Shown one piece after another: positions 44,108 through 55,937 of a DNA stretch of 64,000 nucleotides. The position numbers were made by a program, and so were the translations under genes. The notes under the pieces were generated by a model, which saw only the letters and a program-made list of their open reading frames with translations, did no database searches and had not been told where the DNA came from. The stretch's first letter is position 1. Each line of letters begins with the position of its first letter. Source of the DNA: Gentiana macrophylla (taxonomy: Eukaryota; Streptophyta; Magnoliopsida; Gentianales; Gentianaceae); NCBI GenBank assembly GCA_026214975.1, contig CM047806.1:96743811-96807810 (forward strand), written 5' to 3'.

Positions 44108-45376
44108 CAGCTTGATTGCTATACATTGGAATTTGTGTTTTAGAATACCATCACCCAGGGAATCAGTGGATGCCCTACTCATGATAATTCCTTTCTGAGT
44201 TAGTTCTGATTGCTTATACCCGCTTATGATGTCTAAGGAGTACACAGTGTAAAGTTGGTGTATATATAGAATAGTTAGAGCAATTGTATTTTCCCATATC
44301 GGTTGACAATGCAACCTATTCATCAAGTCTATATTCCTATTTATTTTTATCATGTTTTGTCGCACATTGCAGATCCACTTCTATTAGATTGGAAGGCAAG
44401 GTGTCATAAAAATTACTGTTGGGTAGAATTCCTTTGTGGATTTGGGTTTTATTGGCTGTTTTTTGTTGCAGTACATTTTTTTATTTTTTTATTTAATGGG
44501 TTTGTGTTAGATTGGAGGCAGGAGGGCATTAAAAAAATTTAGCCCTTATTTAATTGATCAATTCTTTTTTGTATTGTCACCATCTCTTTTATGTGCCCCG
44601 TCCCCTTTCTCCTTCCCTCCCCTTCATGCGGGAGGGAGGGAGTCATGTCATGCATTTGGAGTCGATAGCAGGTATCAATGGAGCGGCTGAGCTGGTCATG
44701 GAAATCAAGAGTTGGGGAATTTGACGTGTTCTCCTCTTTTGACATCAAAGAAGCTCCACGCATCGTCTTCAGAAAGCTAGTTGATATAGCACAATTATTA
44801 CGCTTAGGTAATCACTGCCAATTTCCTTCACTGCTAACTTTTCTTCCAGTTTTTCCCTTGGGTTCTCTTGAGTTGCTGGTAGTTAGACAATGAATGCCCT
44901 CCATACCCCTAATCATCCCCCAAAGAACCTCTGTCCCTTTCCCTGAGAAGAACTAGGTTTTACACTTTGAGAAGGGAAAGGTGGTCTTGATGCAGCGTTA
45001 AAAAGTGTCGCCCTGTGATTAGACGAGTTTGAGCCTTGGAAATAGTTTTTTACAGATCGCAACTTCTTAAAATTAGTGTATATAGAAATACAAGGTCAGA
45101 CTGTGTAGAGTAAATGTAATAATGGCCGGGCCATTCCTTGTACCATGTATCGGTGGAGTGCTTCCTTGTTGCATCGCTACCCTTATTATTGCACTTGGAG
45201 AGGACATTTGTTAGATGAGTTTGAGCTGCGGTAACAACCCCTTATGATTTTGGACTGTCTATAATAGTTTCAAATGCCCTGGATGGATGGGATACTCCAG
45301 ACATTGGGCTGCCCTATGTTAAGTATTTGATTGTCATTTCTATCTCTAAAAGAGGGAAACTATCTATTTATCTTTT
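44108..45376 (+). other. 3' UTR and downstream region of the PHD gene
   Basis: Follows the TAG at 44105-44107. No clear AATAAA lies close downstream, so the transcript end cannot be fixed. No further gene can be supported here. Confidence 0.45.
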
Positions 45377-45501
45377 GGGAGCCTTTAAGGGCACCACATC
45401 AAATCTACTTGGGGCACCACATCAAGGTTTAAAAATATACATGAACTGGGGTGCCCACAAGGGAAATGGTAGATTTAGTGTGGTGCCTTTAAAGACCCCA
45501 A
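45377..45501. mobile_element. 125-bp foldback MITE with perfect 9-bp target duplication
   Basis: The left arm GGGAGCCTTTAAGGGCACCA and the inverse of the right arm (GGGGTCTTTAAAGGCACCAC) pair over about 30 bp. TTATCTTTT is present on both sides (45368-45376 and 45502-45510). A 9-bp duplication and G-rich ends fit Mutator-type MITEs. No frame is present. Confidence 0.85.
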
Positions 45502-45675
45502 TTATCTTTTTCCCTTGATGTTTTACCTATTCATGTTAAATTTTGTTCCAGATGCTCATTGAAGGATCTGAACTACTACTGAGTTGCCAGGCTGGAGATG
45601 GTGCAGATTCATATATTTCTGTGACAGCCAAGTACTATTGTGTTTTCTCTTCTTCATACAGCCAAGTATTATTAT

Positions 45676-46229
45676 TAGGGATGGCAATGGGTCGGGTAGG
45701 GGACGGGTTTAGCTCCACCCGACCCATACCCACTTCTAATTTTTTTTACCCATACCCGACCCATACCCGAACGGGTATAAATAAAATTCCCCCATACCCA
45801 CCCCCAACGGGTAACGGGTAGGGTACGGGTACATGAACATGTATAAATATTTTTTTTAAGTACAAAATGAATTTGATTTTAAGTACAAGTTAAGACATTT
45901 TGCAAATGAATGTCCTATTAGGAACTAATGTTTTTTAGTTTTTTTATCAGTTCTATTCTACTAACAGTAACGTTAGGTTTAGTTCTTTTCTAATTTCTAC
46001 TAACCTCAAAGAAAAAGCAACGGGTAGGGTAGGGTACGGGTCGGGGAATGGGTCGGGGACGGGTAGGGTAGGGTTTTATGTTATACCTGATACCCGACCC
46101 GATACCCGAACGGGTATAGAAATTTTACCCATACCCGACCCATTACCCGAATGGGTAGTTGAAAATCATACCCGAACGGGTAGGGTAACGGGTAGGGCAG
46201 GGTCGGGTTGGGCGAGATTGCCATCCCTA
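45676..46229. mobile_element. hAT non-autonomous element, 554 bp, with perfect 8-bp target duplication
   Basis: The ends TAGGGATGGCAAT and ATTGCCATCCCTA are exact inverses. ATTATTAT flanks both sides (45668-45675 and 46230-46237). The subterminal 150-200 bp on each side is packed with ACCCGACCC-like and GGGTAGGGTACGGGT-like units in both directions, the usual layout of transposase-binding regions in hAT elements. There is no transposase frame. Confidence 0.95.
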
Positions 46230-46237
46230 ATTATTAT

Positions 46238-46802
46238 GATATTATCCAGATCCAGTGTGCTTTTTATTTTATTTTATTTAATTGCTGAAATTATAGCAGT
46301 TCATCTTTGTCAAGGTGATTGTAGTAAGAATCACTGTGGAATGTGTAGACATGCTGTAAATTTAACCAATGAAATCTCCTGTTCATACTGGGCTATGTTT
46401 ATCCGATGTTAGAACTTTCTTGGTTGATAGTCCTATTGCTACTTTATTTTTATTTTTATTTTTATTTTGGGGGTGTTTTACACCACTTTTTTTACAACAC
46501 TATTATTCATTTTTTTTAAGGGTAAAACTATTATTCTATACAAGTTGCAAAATCAAATTATATGCATAAGAAACTATGAAAACATGAGGAATAGAAAATG
46601 GATCTCAAACCTTTAGTCTGTCGTGCAGTACCTTCTGTCTTGGATAATCCGTTTAGGTGTCATTTGTGTACATCCTACTAATCGACAGGTTAGAAAAGTA
46701 AGATGAATAAGCATTTGCGTGTTGGTGGATTTAGGCACGGCGTGGCTTATGGATGTGATTAAACCTTGTTAATCACAAAGCTTTATTGATTTTTTTACAG
46801 GG
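46238..46802. other. Spacer with no recognised gene
   Basis: AT-rich, with a short TTTTA repeat near 46443. Nothing else is seen. Confidence 0.5.
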
Positions 46803-49800
46803 TGTTAGACAACATTTAATCAAGCTAACATTGCAAGATCAACGACCCTTAACATGATTTTTAGAATTGATTTCATCACCATTTTGTTTGATCAAGCTTT
46901 TGCTTGATGAAGATTTTTAGGATTTGATCAAGAATTTCATCTCCATTATGTTTGATCAAGCTTTGCTTCATGAGATACAATGTGATACATTTTGTATCAT
47001 TAATCAAGGTTTAAACACCTTAATCAATTCAGCCAAGAGACATAAAGAGCCATAGGATCAAATCTTGATCTAAGGGATAGAAGTTGGCTTGAAAGTCCTT
47101 GCAAATGCAATGTCAAATCACTCGACCTCTTCGCTTCTCGTCAGATTACACAACAGATTACTTGATCAATTGAGCTCCTAATTGCCTTTAAAGTATCTGA
47201 TACACGAGAGTAAGGAAGGAGGAAGTTTCATGTGCTTCCAACGGCTGAAATTTTGAGCTAAATTCTGAATGTAACGGTTACTTTCAGTTTGGTATTGGTT
47301 GTTGTCATCTGCCTATAAAAGAAGTGGTTTCGAGAGTGTTAAAGACTATTGCTACATTTGCCAAAGCTAAGGATTTGTTTAAGTCTTTAGTGAGCTCTTA
47401 ATTGGGCAAACAATATTCATCTTTGAGTAATATTTTGAGAAATCAGAAATTGTCAGTCAAAACTATGTTTTGTCTGTTTTATAGCTTTGTTGCAAGGCTG
47501 GTTGAGACTTAGGTTTAGTCTTGATCAATTTGTGATTTGGAAGAACAATCAAAATAGCACAAGTTGTGATCTATCAAAAGGTACAATGTTTGTCTCATTA
47601 CATACAAGGATTTCTTTGGATTGAGCAGAGGGTCATGTTTTATCCATTACACCTATGTAATTGTGTGAGTGAATTCTGGTATGCTTTTACAGATCAAGCT
47701 TTGGCTTGGTGAATTGATTTGAGGTGTATACTTTCTGATTTTAACACTTGTTATCTAAATAAAATAAATCTCACTAAATGAAGGTTTACAAATCCAAGTC
47801 TACATCCTTGTGTTCACTACTCTGCACCTTTCTTTGCTTTTAATTGAATGCTTTGTATGCTTACTTTCTGATATCAACTTTCATCCAAGCATATGCAATC
47901 ACCCTTAATCAAAAGTTCATGAGAACTTGAACGCATTCTTTGCAATCTGATCAATCTGTTCTACTTTGCTCATCTTACATGATCTGGTATATATAAGTCA
48001 TTTAAGACTTGTTCTGAGTTGGATAAAGGTCTTATACAACATTGTAATCCGTATTTAACCACTTGATTTTCCATCTAACCTTATACGTTGAAATTAGAAC
48101 AATCGCACTACTTGATTGTTGAGGGGAGTATTCAACACAAATGTTTGGTAAAAAACCATTAACCTCTGGTTCATATTGGACCTTATTGATCTTATCAATT
48201 GGTATTAGAGCACTAGTTAAATATGAAAATTTATTTAATACATTTTGACAGAATGACTCAATGACTTTTACTAAGCCTCAAGAGGGCATGTCAAGTAAGA
48301 GGTAACCATACTTTACTGTGTGCATTTTGATCACTTGAAAAAGAGATATGAGATTGCGCATGGAATATCTTGTATGTCCTTGAGGATAGACCATTTGTCC
48401 CCATGAAAACCAAAATAACTGGAATATTGCTGAGTTTGTTCCTAAGATCTGACAAGAATGGAAAGAATTTGACAAGAATGAAGTGTCATGAAATATTAAA
48501 TCTATGGTTGTCTTGATCAATGCTTTGAGAAATGAAGAGGCTATATATTTCTCTCTTTGCAAGTAAAACTAATAAATTGGGTCAAAACTTGAATTGAAAT
48601 ATGACCGAAAAAATATAGTAAAAGAATCCAAGGTAAATATCTTAATGCATTCGTATGAGCTATTTAAGTAGAAATCCACTGAATCTATATGTGAATTGGA
48701 TGCTAGACTACATGAAATTACAAATGGTTTAGAATATCATGAGAAAGTTTTCTCAAATCAAGAGAAAGTATGAACTCATGAGGAGTTAACCTGAGTGGGA
48801 TGCTAAAATCACTGCAATACAAGAATATAGGGATTTGTCTATCCTTGAAAAGGATGAACTGATTAGATCCTTGTTGGTATATGAATTAATTCTAATGAAA
48901 GGAAGATTGAGAAAACAGAGACTGAGAAAACAGATCCTCATAAAGTTGCTTTGCAGGTTTTGAAGGAGAGATGCTCAAATGAAACTATACATGATGCAAA
49001 ACCTCAAAACAATGATGAGGATATGTCTGAAGAACTCATTTGCTTGTTAAATATTTTAGAAGGTTTGCAAAGAAGGCTCTCACTCACAACAAGAGGAGTG
49101 ATTAAAATCCCGATCAGATGAGAGATAAATGAATTGTTAGATGCTACAAATGCAATATATTTGGTCACTATGTTGGCAATTGTAATGAAAAGAAAGTCGA
49201 GTCTCAACATGCCGAGATGAAGAGGAAATTATTCAAATCGAAATCTTCATGAGATGATTCATCATTAGATGAAGAAGATGAACACTGTGCAAGGATTTGC
49301 TTGCTTGCAGATACAAATGATAACAACTCTGAGTAAGTTGAAGCATTTCATGAAATCAACACTAGTGTAGATGCTAAGATCAATGCTGAGATTGATGGAA
49401 AAATCAATGGTGAAGATGAAGTATATTCCGAACTTTCTGATTCCAAGTTTGAAACATTATTTGAAATATCTCAAAGTTTCATGGCTTTGAATGAGAAGCT
49501 CAATATTAGGAATAACACACTCATACTAGAGAATAAACAATTTAAAGATGAAAATGTCAGACTTACTAAATAACTATCATCAATGACAAAGAGTGTTGCT
49601 AATCTGACTATTGATGCAACTGATTTAGAGTTACCGAATCAATGTTTACATGCCGAAATTGATTCTATTAAGGAAAGAATAGTTTGTCTCGAAATGAGTA
49701 TTCTCAAATTTGATAATACAACTAATAGTCTTGATCTCTTCCCAGAGAACTATCAGTTTGGTGAAATACTGAATCACAGAATCAGAACCTTGATTCAAGA

Positions 49801-49850
49801 GATGCATGTCCTTAAGAAGATCAGAAAGTCCTAGTGCATCAACATAGAAA
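46803..49850 (+). mobile_element. Partial Copia element E (5' LTR and gag region)
   Basis: A putative LTR of 1,395 bp runs from TGTTAGAC (46803) to ...TTATCA (48197). A primer-binding-like TGGTATTAGAGC follows at 48200-48211. Downstream is a broken gag: stops are frequent, and the longest open part (49583-49834) is a leucine-rich coiled-coil stretch like the gag C-terminal region of long-LTR Copia families. The sequence stops near 49850 and no pol or 3' LTR is present, so the element is truncated. Confidence 0.65.
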
Positions 49851-49905
49851 ATCTATCAGCTATATTTTTCCAAACTGCTTAGGAACTTATGAAGTACATT
49901 AAACC

Positions 49906-50226
49906 CTATGCAATTGTGTTTTCAACAGAGTTCAAGATCCAATATCTCACCATAGCATCACACTGCCTCCAAGCCTGAAAGTCCGTTAAATATGTTTCTG
50001 GCATTTTAATTATGCCATCTACGATGCAATGTATGTTCTTGGTGATCAACACCATTTCTATTGACATCTTCCAAGGATTGTAATTGTTGTCATTCATCAA
50101 TGGCTGCACTAACACCAGTGATGGCTTCTCATTTGGATGAACATAGAATGGACTAGAGGGGCTCAGTTCTTGCTTCTTTGCTGCCATAGCTGCTAAGAAC
50201 ATAAAATCCACACTAGAATATAGCAA
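49906..50226 (-). pseudogene. Copia F gag N-terminal fragment
   Basis: Open for 106 residues. The L-N-x-x-N-Y-x-x-W core (here M-N-D-N-N-Y-N-P-W-K-M-S-I) and a following V-D-G-x-I-x-x-P segment are typical of Copia gag. It has no zinc knuckle because the element ends here. Confidence 0.75.
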
Positions 50227-50778
50227 AAGATGATCAAAAAATGATCAAGAACTCAGAAATAACACAAAATTCTCTCAAGAAAATGTGTGCAATCCATAAA
50301 AAAATGAAAAAATCTCTCAAGTTTCTTCTGAAACATAGTAAAAATGAAGAAAACCAATGTAAACTCTCAAGTTTTACACTCTAATACCATGTTAAAGTTG
50401 TGAAATTGAAGAACACGACACAATAAAATGCAGAATTATTATTACTCAAGAATAGTGAATGAGTTAAGTTAAATGTTGCTGATCATGGGGTATTTTAGTA
50501 CATACACCACATTAATCAATTAAAAAGAAGCTACAAGATAGTGATAACATAATTATTGCTTTCCTATACTATTCAGCTCACTGTTGTAACTTCAGCTCTG
50601 CTGAGTTGACCTCCTATTGTTGAATTGATATGTGAAGCTGTGCACATCCTCTTGCATCAACAACTATTTATCTATATATTGTAACAATCGGCTGATATAT
50701 GGAGGAAGCTTGGGATGACTGTTGGGTCAAGGAGAGTTGGGCTTCAAAAGTCAAGAGGCCCAGATGAAAGAGAGCACA
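49906..50778 (-). mobile_element. Partial Copia element F on the minus strand (LTR and gag N-terminus)
   Basis: On the minus strand a candidate LTR (50778-50390, TGTGCTC...TTTAACA) is followed by TGGTATTAGAG (50389-50379). Then comes a 106-residue gag start (50226-49906) with L-V-Q-P-L-M-N-D-N-N-Y-N-P-W-K, the N-terminal signature of Copia gag. It is cut at 49906, next to the tail of element E, so the two partial elements lie tail to tail. Confidence 0.7.
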
Positions 50779-51280
50779 TATCATCATGCCACTTTATTTA
50801 GGGGGGTTCTACTGTTCTAGTGGCACCCTTTTCTTGATTTTTTTTACTTACACACACCACATAAAAATAATAAATATTACATACCTACATTTTAGTCCCT
50901 ATATTTTTAAACATTAAAATACACACAAATTATCATAATACTCTAAATCCTCCCCTTTTAATAATACATTACTTCCCTCCTATTTAATTCAAAACACATA
51001 TCACATTTCAAAACACATTTCCAAACACTTTTTCAAAGTTGCAGCGGCAAGGAGTGGAACGGAGGGTAGAACGAACCGTTTGCTAATGGAGGGAAGAACG
51101 GAGAGCACCGATCGAGATAAATTGTTGTATAACTTGTCTAAGGTATGTCGATTTTTGTTTCATTAAAATGGGTATTAATTGTTGGTTGAAATCTGGTAGA
51201 ATTCGGAGGATGTTTGGGCATTATTCGACCAGCTGGCCGTTTTCCGATCGGAGGAATGAGGAAGATGACCGGGTGCTTGA

Positions 51281-51557
51281 AACGTCGTCCATACTGACGT
51301 TCTTGCTGCAGAGCCAACGTCACCAGGGCTGAAGTTCAGGTCATAAAATCCCAGTAGGGTAACCTAGTTCTTTATCAGTGTGGGTGACGTTACTCTTGTC
51401 CTTGGAACGTCGAAGTGGGTGACCTTCCCAGAACGTTTGTGGTGGTGACGTTTAGGTAAAAACAGAAATGTCCATGTGGACGGAGTTTGTGTCTTACCAG
51501 AAACGTTCATGAAGCTGACGTTTATTTGTGTATGATAACGTCAACATGACTGACGTT
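51281..51557. repeat. Dyad array 4 upstream of the PMD-2 gene
   Basis: Dyads start at 51281 and 51316, 51371 and 51406, 51432 and 51467, and 51502 and 51537. Every pair is exactly 35 bp apart. The best are 51281-51301 and 51537-51557. 51371 and 51467 keep the position but have worn arms. The array is 370-650 bp upstream of the PMD-2 ATG, matching array 3 of MULE-1. Confidence 0.88.
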
Positions 51558-51930
51558 ATATGCTGAATTTCATTATAATGGCTTAATTAATGTGCATATA
51601 ACAACTTCAAATTAGTGTATTTTTTTACATTGTAAACAACTTTCCAACTATAAATTAGCGTATTTCCAACTATGAATTAGTGTATTTCTTCATATTGTAA
51701 ACAAATTTCCAACTCTGAATAAATGAATATCGATACTTATTAATGCGCAATGTGTCATGAATTATATTGTTATGAATTTTGCATATTTGTGGTAGTATTT
51801 CCTGTGGTGAAAATATATATGTCATGCATATGGTTTTTAACTAGGCTTTGTTGCTTTATTTTGAGTTTATTTGTTAGTTGATTACTTCATTTGCATGACA
51901 ATTCATCTGTTGTCACATTTGTAGGAAATT

Positions 51931-54900
51931 ATGGCTAAGACGAGGTCTGGTAAGCATGTACGCTTTGCAGAGAGTGATAATGTGATTGATGAAGGTACCG
52001 CAGTGGATCAAGTTTGTTCGGAAGCACCGTCTGAAGCTCATGTCCAACCTAGTAATGTTTCTGAACATACAGGTGTGGCATATAAAAGAACTCGGAAACA
52101 GCAAAAGAATGTGCAAGCCGAAAACATACAAGTCTAGAAGCCTACAATGGAAGTTGATGTTGCCTCTAACACTGAGGCTGCATTAGGAGAGACAACTGGT
52201 AGTGTAGTGGCAATTGAGGTAGTTGAGATGCAGGAAGAGAGTCAATCAGGGACAGTTGAGGCAGTTGAGACAAAATAAGAATGTCAATCAAGAATAGTTG
52301 AGGCAGATGCAATATTGAGTGCTAGGGACACTACATAAGCAGTTGGGAGTGCAGGGGCATTAGGACAGACAGTTTCTAGTGCCAGGGCCACTACAGATAT
52401 AGTTGGGGCCGGGGTGTTAGTGTTGGGGCTACGACAGACACTCAGTTGGGGGTGTTAGTGTCGGGGCTATGACGGAGGCTTTTGGGAGTGCATGTGAATC
52501 AGCAGAGACAATTGGTAGTGCTGGGGCCACTACATGAGAGGCATCCGGTAGTTTCGGGTCTGCTATAGGAGAGGCATCTGGTAGTGTTGGGGCACTGACA
52601 GAGGCATAAGTAGCCACAGCTTAGTATTTAGAGTATGATAGAGACGATGGTGTGATGGTAGACACCGATATTCTATTGAAGGATTGGGAGCAGCATGTTG
52701 GTTATGGGTTGTTGAATAAAACAAAGGTATGGTATTTTCAAAGTTGTATAGTTTTATCGTATTGTTTTAAACATATATATAACGTTATATTCTTATCGGA
52801 AAATTGAACACGACCGAGGTATCATTGAATGAAATCTAAACACATCTTTCCTTCGTCCGTGGAAGATTGATGATGAACGTGATGAATTCAATGCAAGGTT
52901 GAGAGCTAATCCGTAGTACAATCTGGTACATTGTTCATAAACCCAATCCAATCGTGTGGTCGTTAGTGCATTTGTTGAGAGGTGGCATCCGAAAACACAC
53001 ACCTTCCACTTGACATTCGGTGAGATGACGATCACACTATATGACGTCCGATATATCACATGCTTACCGGTTACGAAACATGCCGTGAACTTTGAATTTG
53101 AAAAAACTGATAAACAAGTACACTTTGCTCATGAGTTGTTAGGGGTTGGTATACAAGAAGTGGAAGTTGAGTTAGCCCATTCTAATGGACTACGGGTGTC
53201 CAAAAGTTGGTTGAAGAACATGCTTGCGGGTAAATACGGTACACGAAGTAATGAGGGTAAGGGATCCTGTACCGGTCAGACTGCACGGATCATTACTGTG
53301 GATCAAGCTGTGAGCGGATATTTGTTGTACATGCTTGCATGCACTTTGTTTCAAGACCATAGTGGAGATAGATAGACATATCTTACCTTCATTTTCTACG
53401 GGATTTGGATAAAGTAAGTGAGTGGGCTCGGGGTACTGCTACACTGGCAAATCTTTACCGGCAACTATCGAAGGGTTCTAAGATCAATAATGTTGGAGTT
53501 TCTGGATACCTGACATTGCTAGAGGTAACACATGTTATTTAGATGATTTTTTGTGTTTAGTGTATATCTTTAAACGATTACACGACCGTTTCAGAAATAT
53601 GTTTTTTACAGGTGATCACGTGCTACTCATTAATTACTAACAAGAGTAGCAGCATAGCAAGGGCGAGTCAAGGTCGACCCCACATAGACAATGCAACATT
53701 GATAATAAACGTATTAATCTAACTAAGAACACATATAATGGTCTACAACCCACATAAAGATAGAAAATAAAGTTGGTGTTCCTCCTCCTAACTGATCTCC
53801 TAGCTTGGTGTAAGTAATCATTATGTTTATTTATTTATTTATTTTTTGAAAATAATCATTATGTTTACTTTCCCCGTAATTCCCTGATTCAATCAGAACT
53901 TATGTTTCAATTCAGTTTTAGGTACGGGTGCAATCTCTTAACCTTGTTTACTTCCATTTGCAAGGACAATAAACGTCTATGTGCAAATAACCTCCTTCGT
54001 TGGTTGTATTAACTAACACGCAATAAGTTCTAGAAAGTGCCGGCTCAAGACCGAGAACCTCCCTAAGCAGCCATCGACATTTACTGGCATGTTCCTAAGG
54101 ATTGATCCAGACTATGTCCTAACTAACACTTCACCTTGCAAGTCCTTCATGTTAATTTACAAAATACGACAAGTAGATTGACCAGATCTAACCTACCGCG
54201 AATTAAACTGGTCGATCAACGTAGCTGAATCTCCATATTTAGGGTGACCTAGATTTGCCTCGCAATTGCGAGATAGACCGTCGCAATTGCGAGCACGGTG
54301 GTTCCTAACTTTGGAATTTTATAGTTCTATTCCGATTTATTCTGGTAAAGTTAAACATGCAGATTAATTACATTGCGTTAAATAAAGCTAATCAACCATA
54401 ACGAAAATATAAAGGAACGTTCAAAGCTTCATACCTTCGACTATGGCAGATCTAGCTTGATCAACTCAAGCTAGTTGATGTCTTGGGGAAGGAAACCAAT
54501 GGAAGAACTCAAAGCAATAACCAAGAAACTAATTTATTTCATAAAACTAAATAGTAGTTGGAGTATGTGTTACAATGGGGCTGGTACAGGCTATAAATAA
54601 GCACTGTAACTGACTTAGTATGATCTAAAACCCTAGCTGACTTAGACATAACACGCATATTCATTTCTTGTCGCCCAAGGTCTCGTAATTGCGGGCGTGG
54701 CTTTTGCTTCTGTAATCCCTGTAGACTTCTTCGTGGACTCTCTTATTTCGGCCTAATGACTCTTTATGACCCGGATTCATCCTCCTTTGCTCCAGAATAT
54801 GGTATACCTAAAGAGCACGGAAAACAAGGCAAAACAGTACCCAATCCAAGGATAAATACGTAAATGCAAAATTAATGACCAAGGAACATACACTAAGCAA

Positions 54901-55937
54901 TCGATATGTATTTCACACAATAACCGGACTATCTCTCATCAATTGAGCACGATTTAGGGTAAATAATTGTATAGTTTATAGTATTAAATATAGTGTTATC
55001 AACAGGCTTGGGTGTACGAACAATTTCCAGCATTGCGACCTCCGACTAACAACTATTTCAATGCATGGGAGATGGTACGGTCATTGAAGTGGAAACCTAT
55101 TACTGAAATTAACGATTATATGGAAGTGTCATCGTTAAAGCATTTAAGAGAGGACTTAGACGTGATGGAAGCACGAGATGTATGTATGAACTTTCACATT
55201 AACTAATATAATAGCACGTTTAGTTATACTTAAAGCATTTTTCATCTTGCAAGTTGTTTGGGATGCTTATCGGGAAGTGCGAACGGTGTCTGATGATGAC
55301 GTATACTGGTTTTATGGATGCATAAGGACACTAGACATTGTAGAGACATGTCAACCAAACCGTATCGTCCGTCAGTTTGGTCATGTCCAATCCATACCAC
55401 AGTCATCGATTCCTCCAGATAAATCCACCAGAAGCGAGAAGGTGAAAGAATACAGTGTCAACTATGCAACACGTGACGATGACTTCATCCATTTTGTCAA
55501 CAATCTAGTGCATAACAGTCAAATAATGAGGAAAGTTAGATTTGATTGGGAATGCACGGATGATTACATGGACTGTGATCACGGTGTTTCTGTACGTCGT
55601 TTGACCGGAGTGAGCAAAAAAGAAGCAATGATATTCAAGAGAGGTTTGACCATATCTATTTATGAATAGACAGTAAGTTGTGTCTTTTTTCATTGTAATT
55701 AATGTTTTTTCTGTTTAACTATAGGATGAGGCAAACAAGACTAAAATGATTGATGCTCTACAAGATGCGATGGTGAATGGTTCAAAGAATAGTAAAAAGA
55801 ATCAATTGAAGGTCATTGAGATGGCATGCGAGTTTTTGAATGATGGTGTAAGTACCCAAGATGTCGGTGTCGAAGCAGAGGCCGAAGTCAAAGATGGAGA
55901 ATCAGAACAAAGACCGAAGAAAGACCGTGAAAAATAA
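51931..55937 (+). pseudogene. Plant mobile domain (PMD) gene of MULE-2
   Basis: ATG 51931 (M-A-K-T-R-S-G) is set by the match to the MULE-1 copy. An N-terminal region rich in G, A, T and E runs to about 52725 and has stops (first at 52135). The PMD core follows: F-H-L-T-F-G-E-M-T-I-T-L (about 53010), G-L-R-V-S-K-S-W-L-K-N (about 53190), D-Q-A-V-S-G-Y-L-L-Y-M-L-A-C (about 53300), then an intron (53526-55004) with a large insert, A-W-V-Y-E-Q-F-P-A-L-R-P (55005), W-F-Y-G-C-I-R-T-L-D-I (55310), V-R-Q-F-G-H, R-F-D-W-E, R-R-L-T-G-V (to 55640), and a charged tail ending at 55935-55937. It is better kept than PMD-1 (140-residue open core blocks) but has stops and a shift after 53370. Confidence 0.85.
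53598..54990. other. Unassigned insert in the PMD-2 intron
   Basis: About 1.4 kb lies between a donor (53526) and an acceptor (55004) where MULE-1 has only a short intron. It includes two copies of the palindrome TCGCAATTGCGA (54261-54272 and 54281-54292). No frame, LTR pair or terminal inverted repeat could be fixed, so the element type is unknown. Confidence 0.45.

Noticed and set aside
44539..44893. Small open frames downstream of the PHD gene
   Set aside because: Short, overlapping on both strands, without domains, and located in the likely 3' UTR or spacer.
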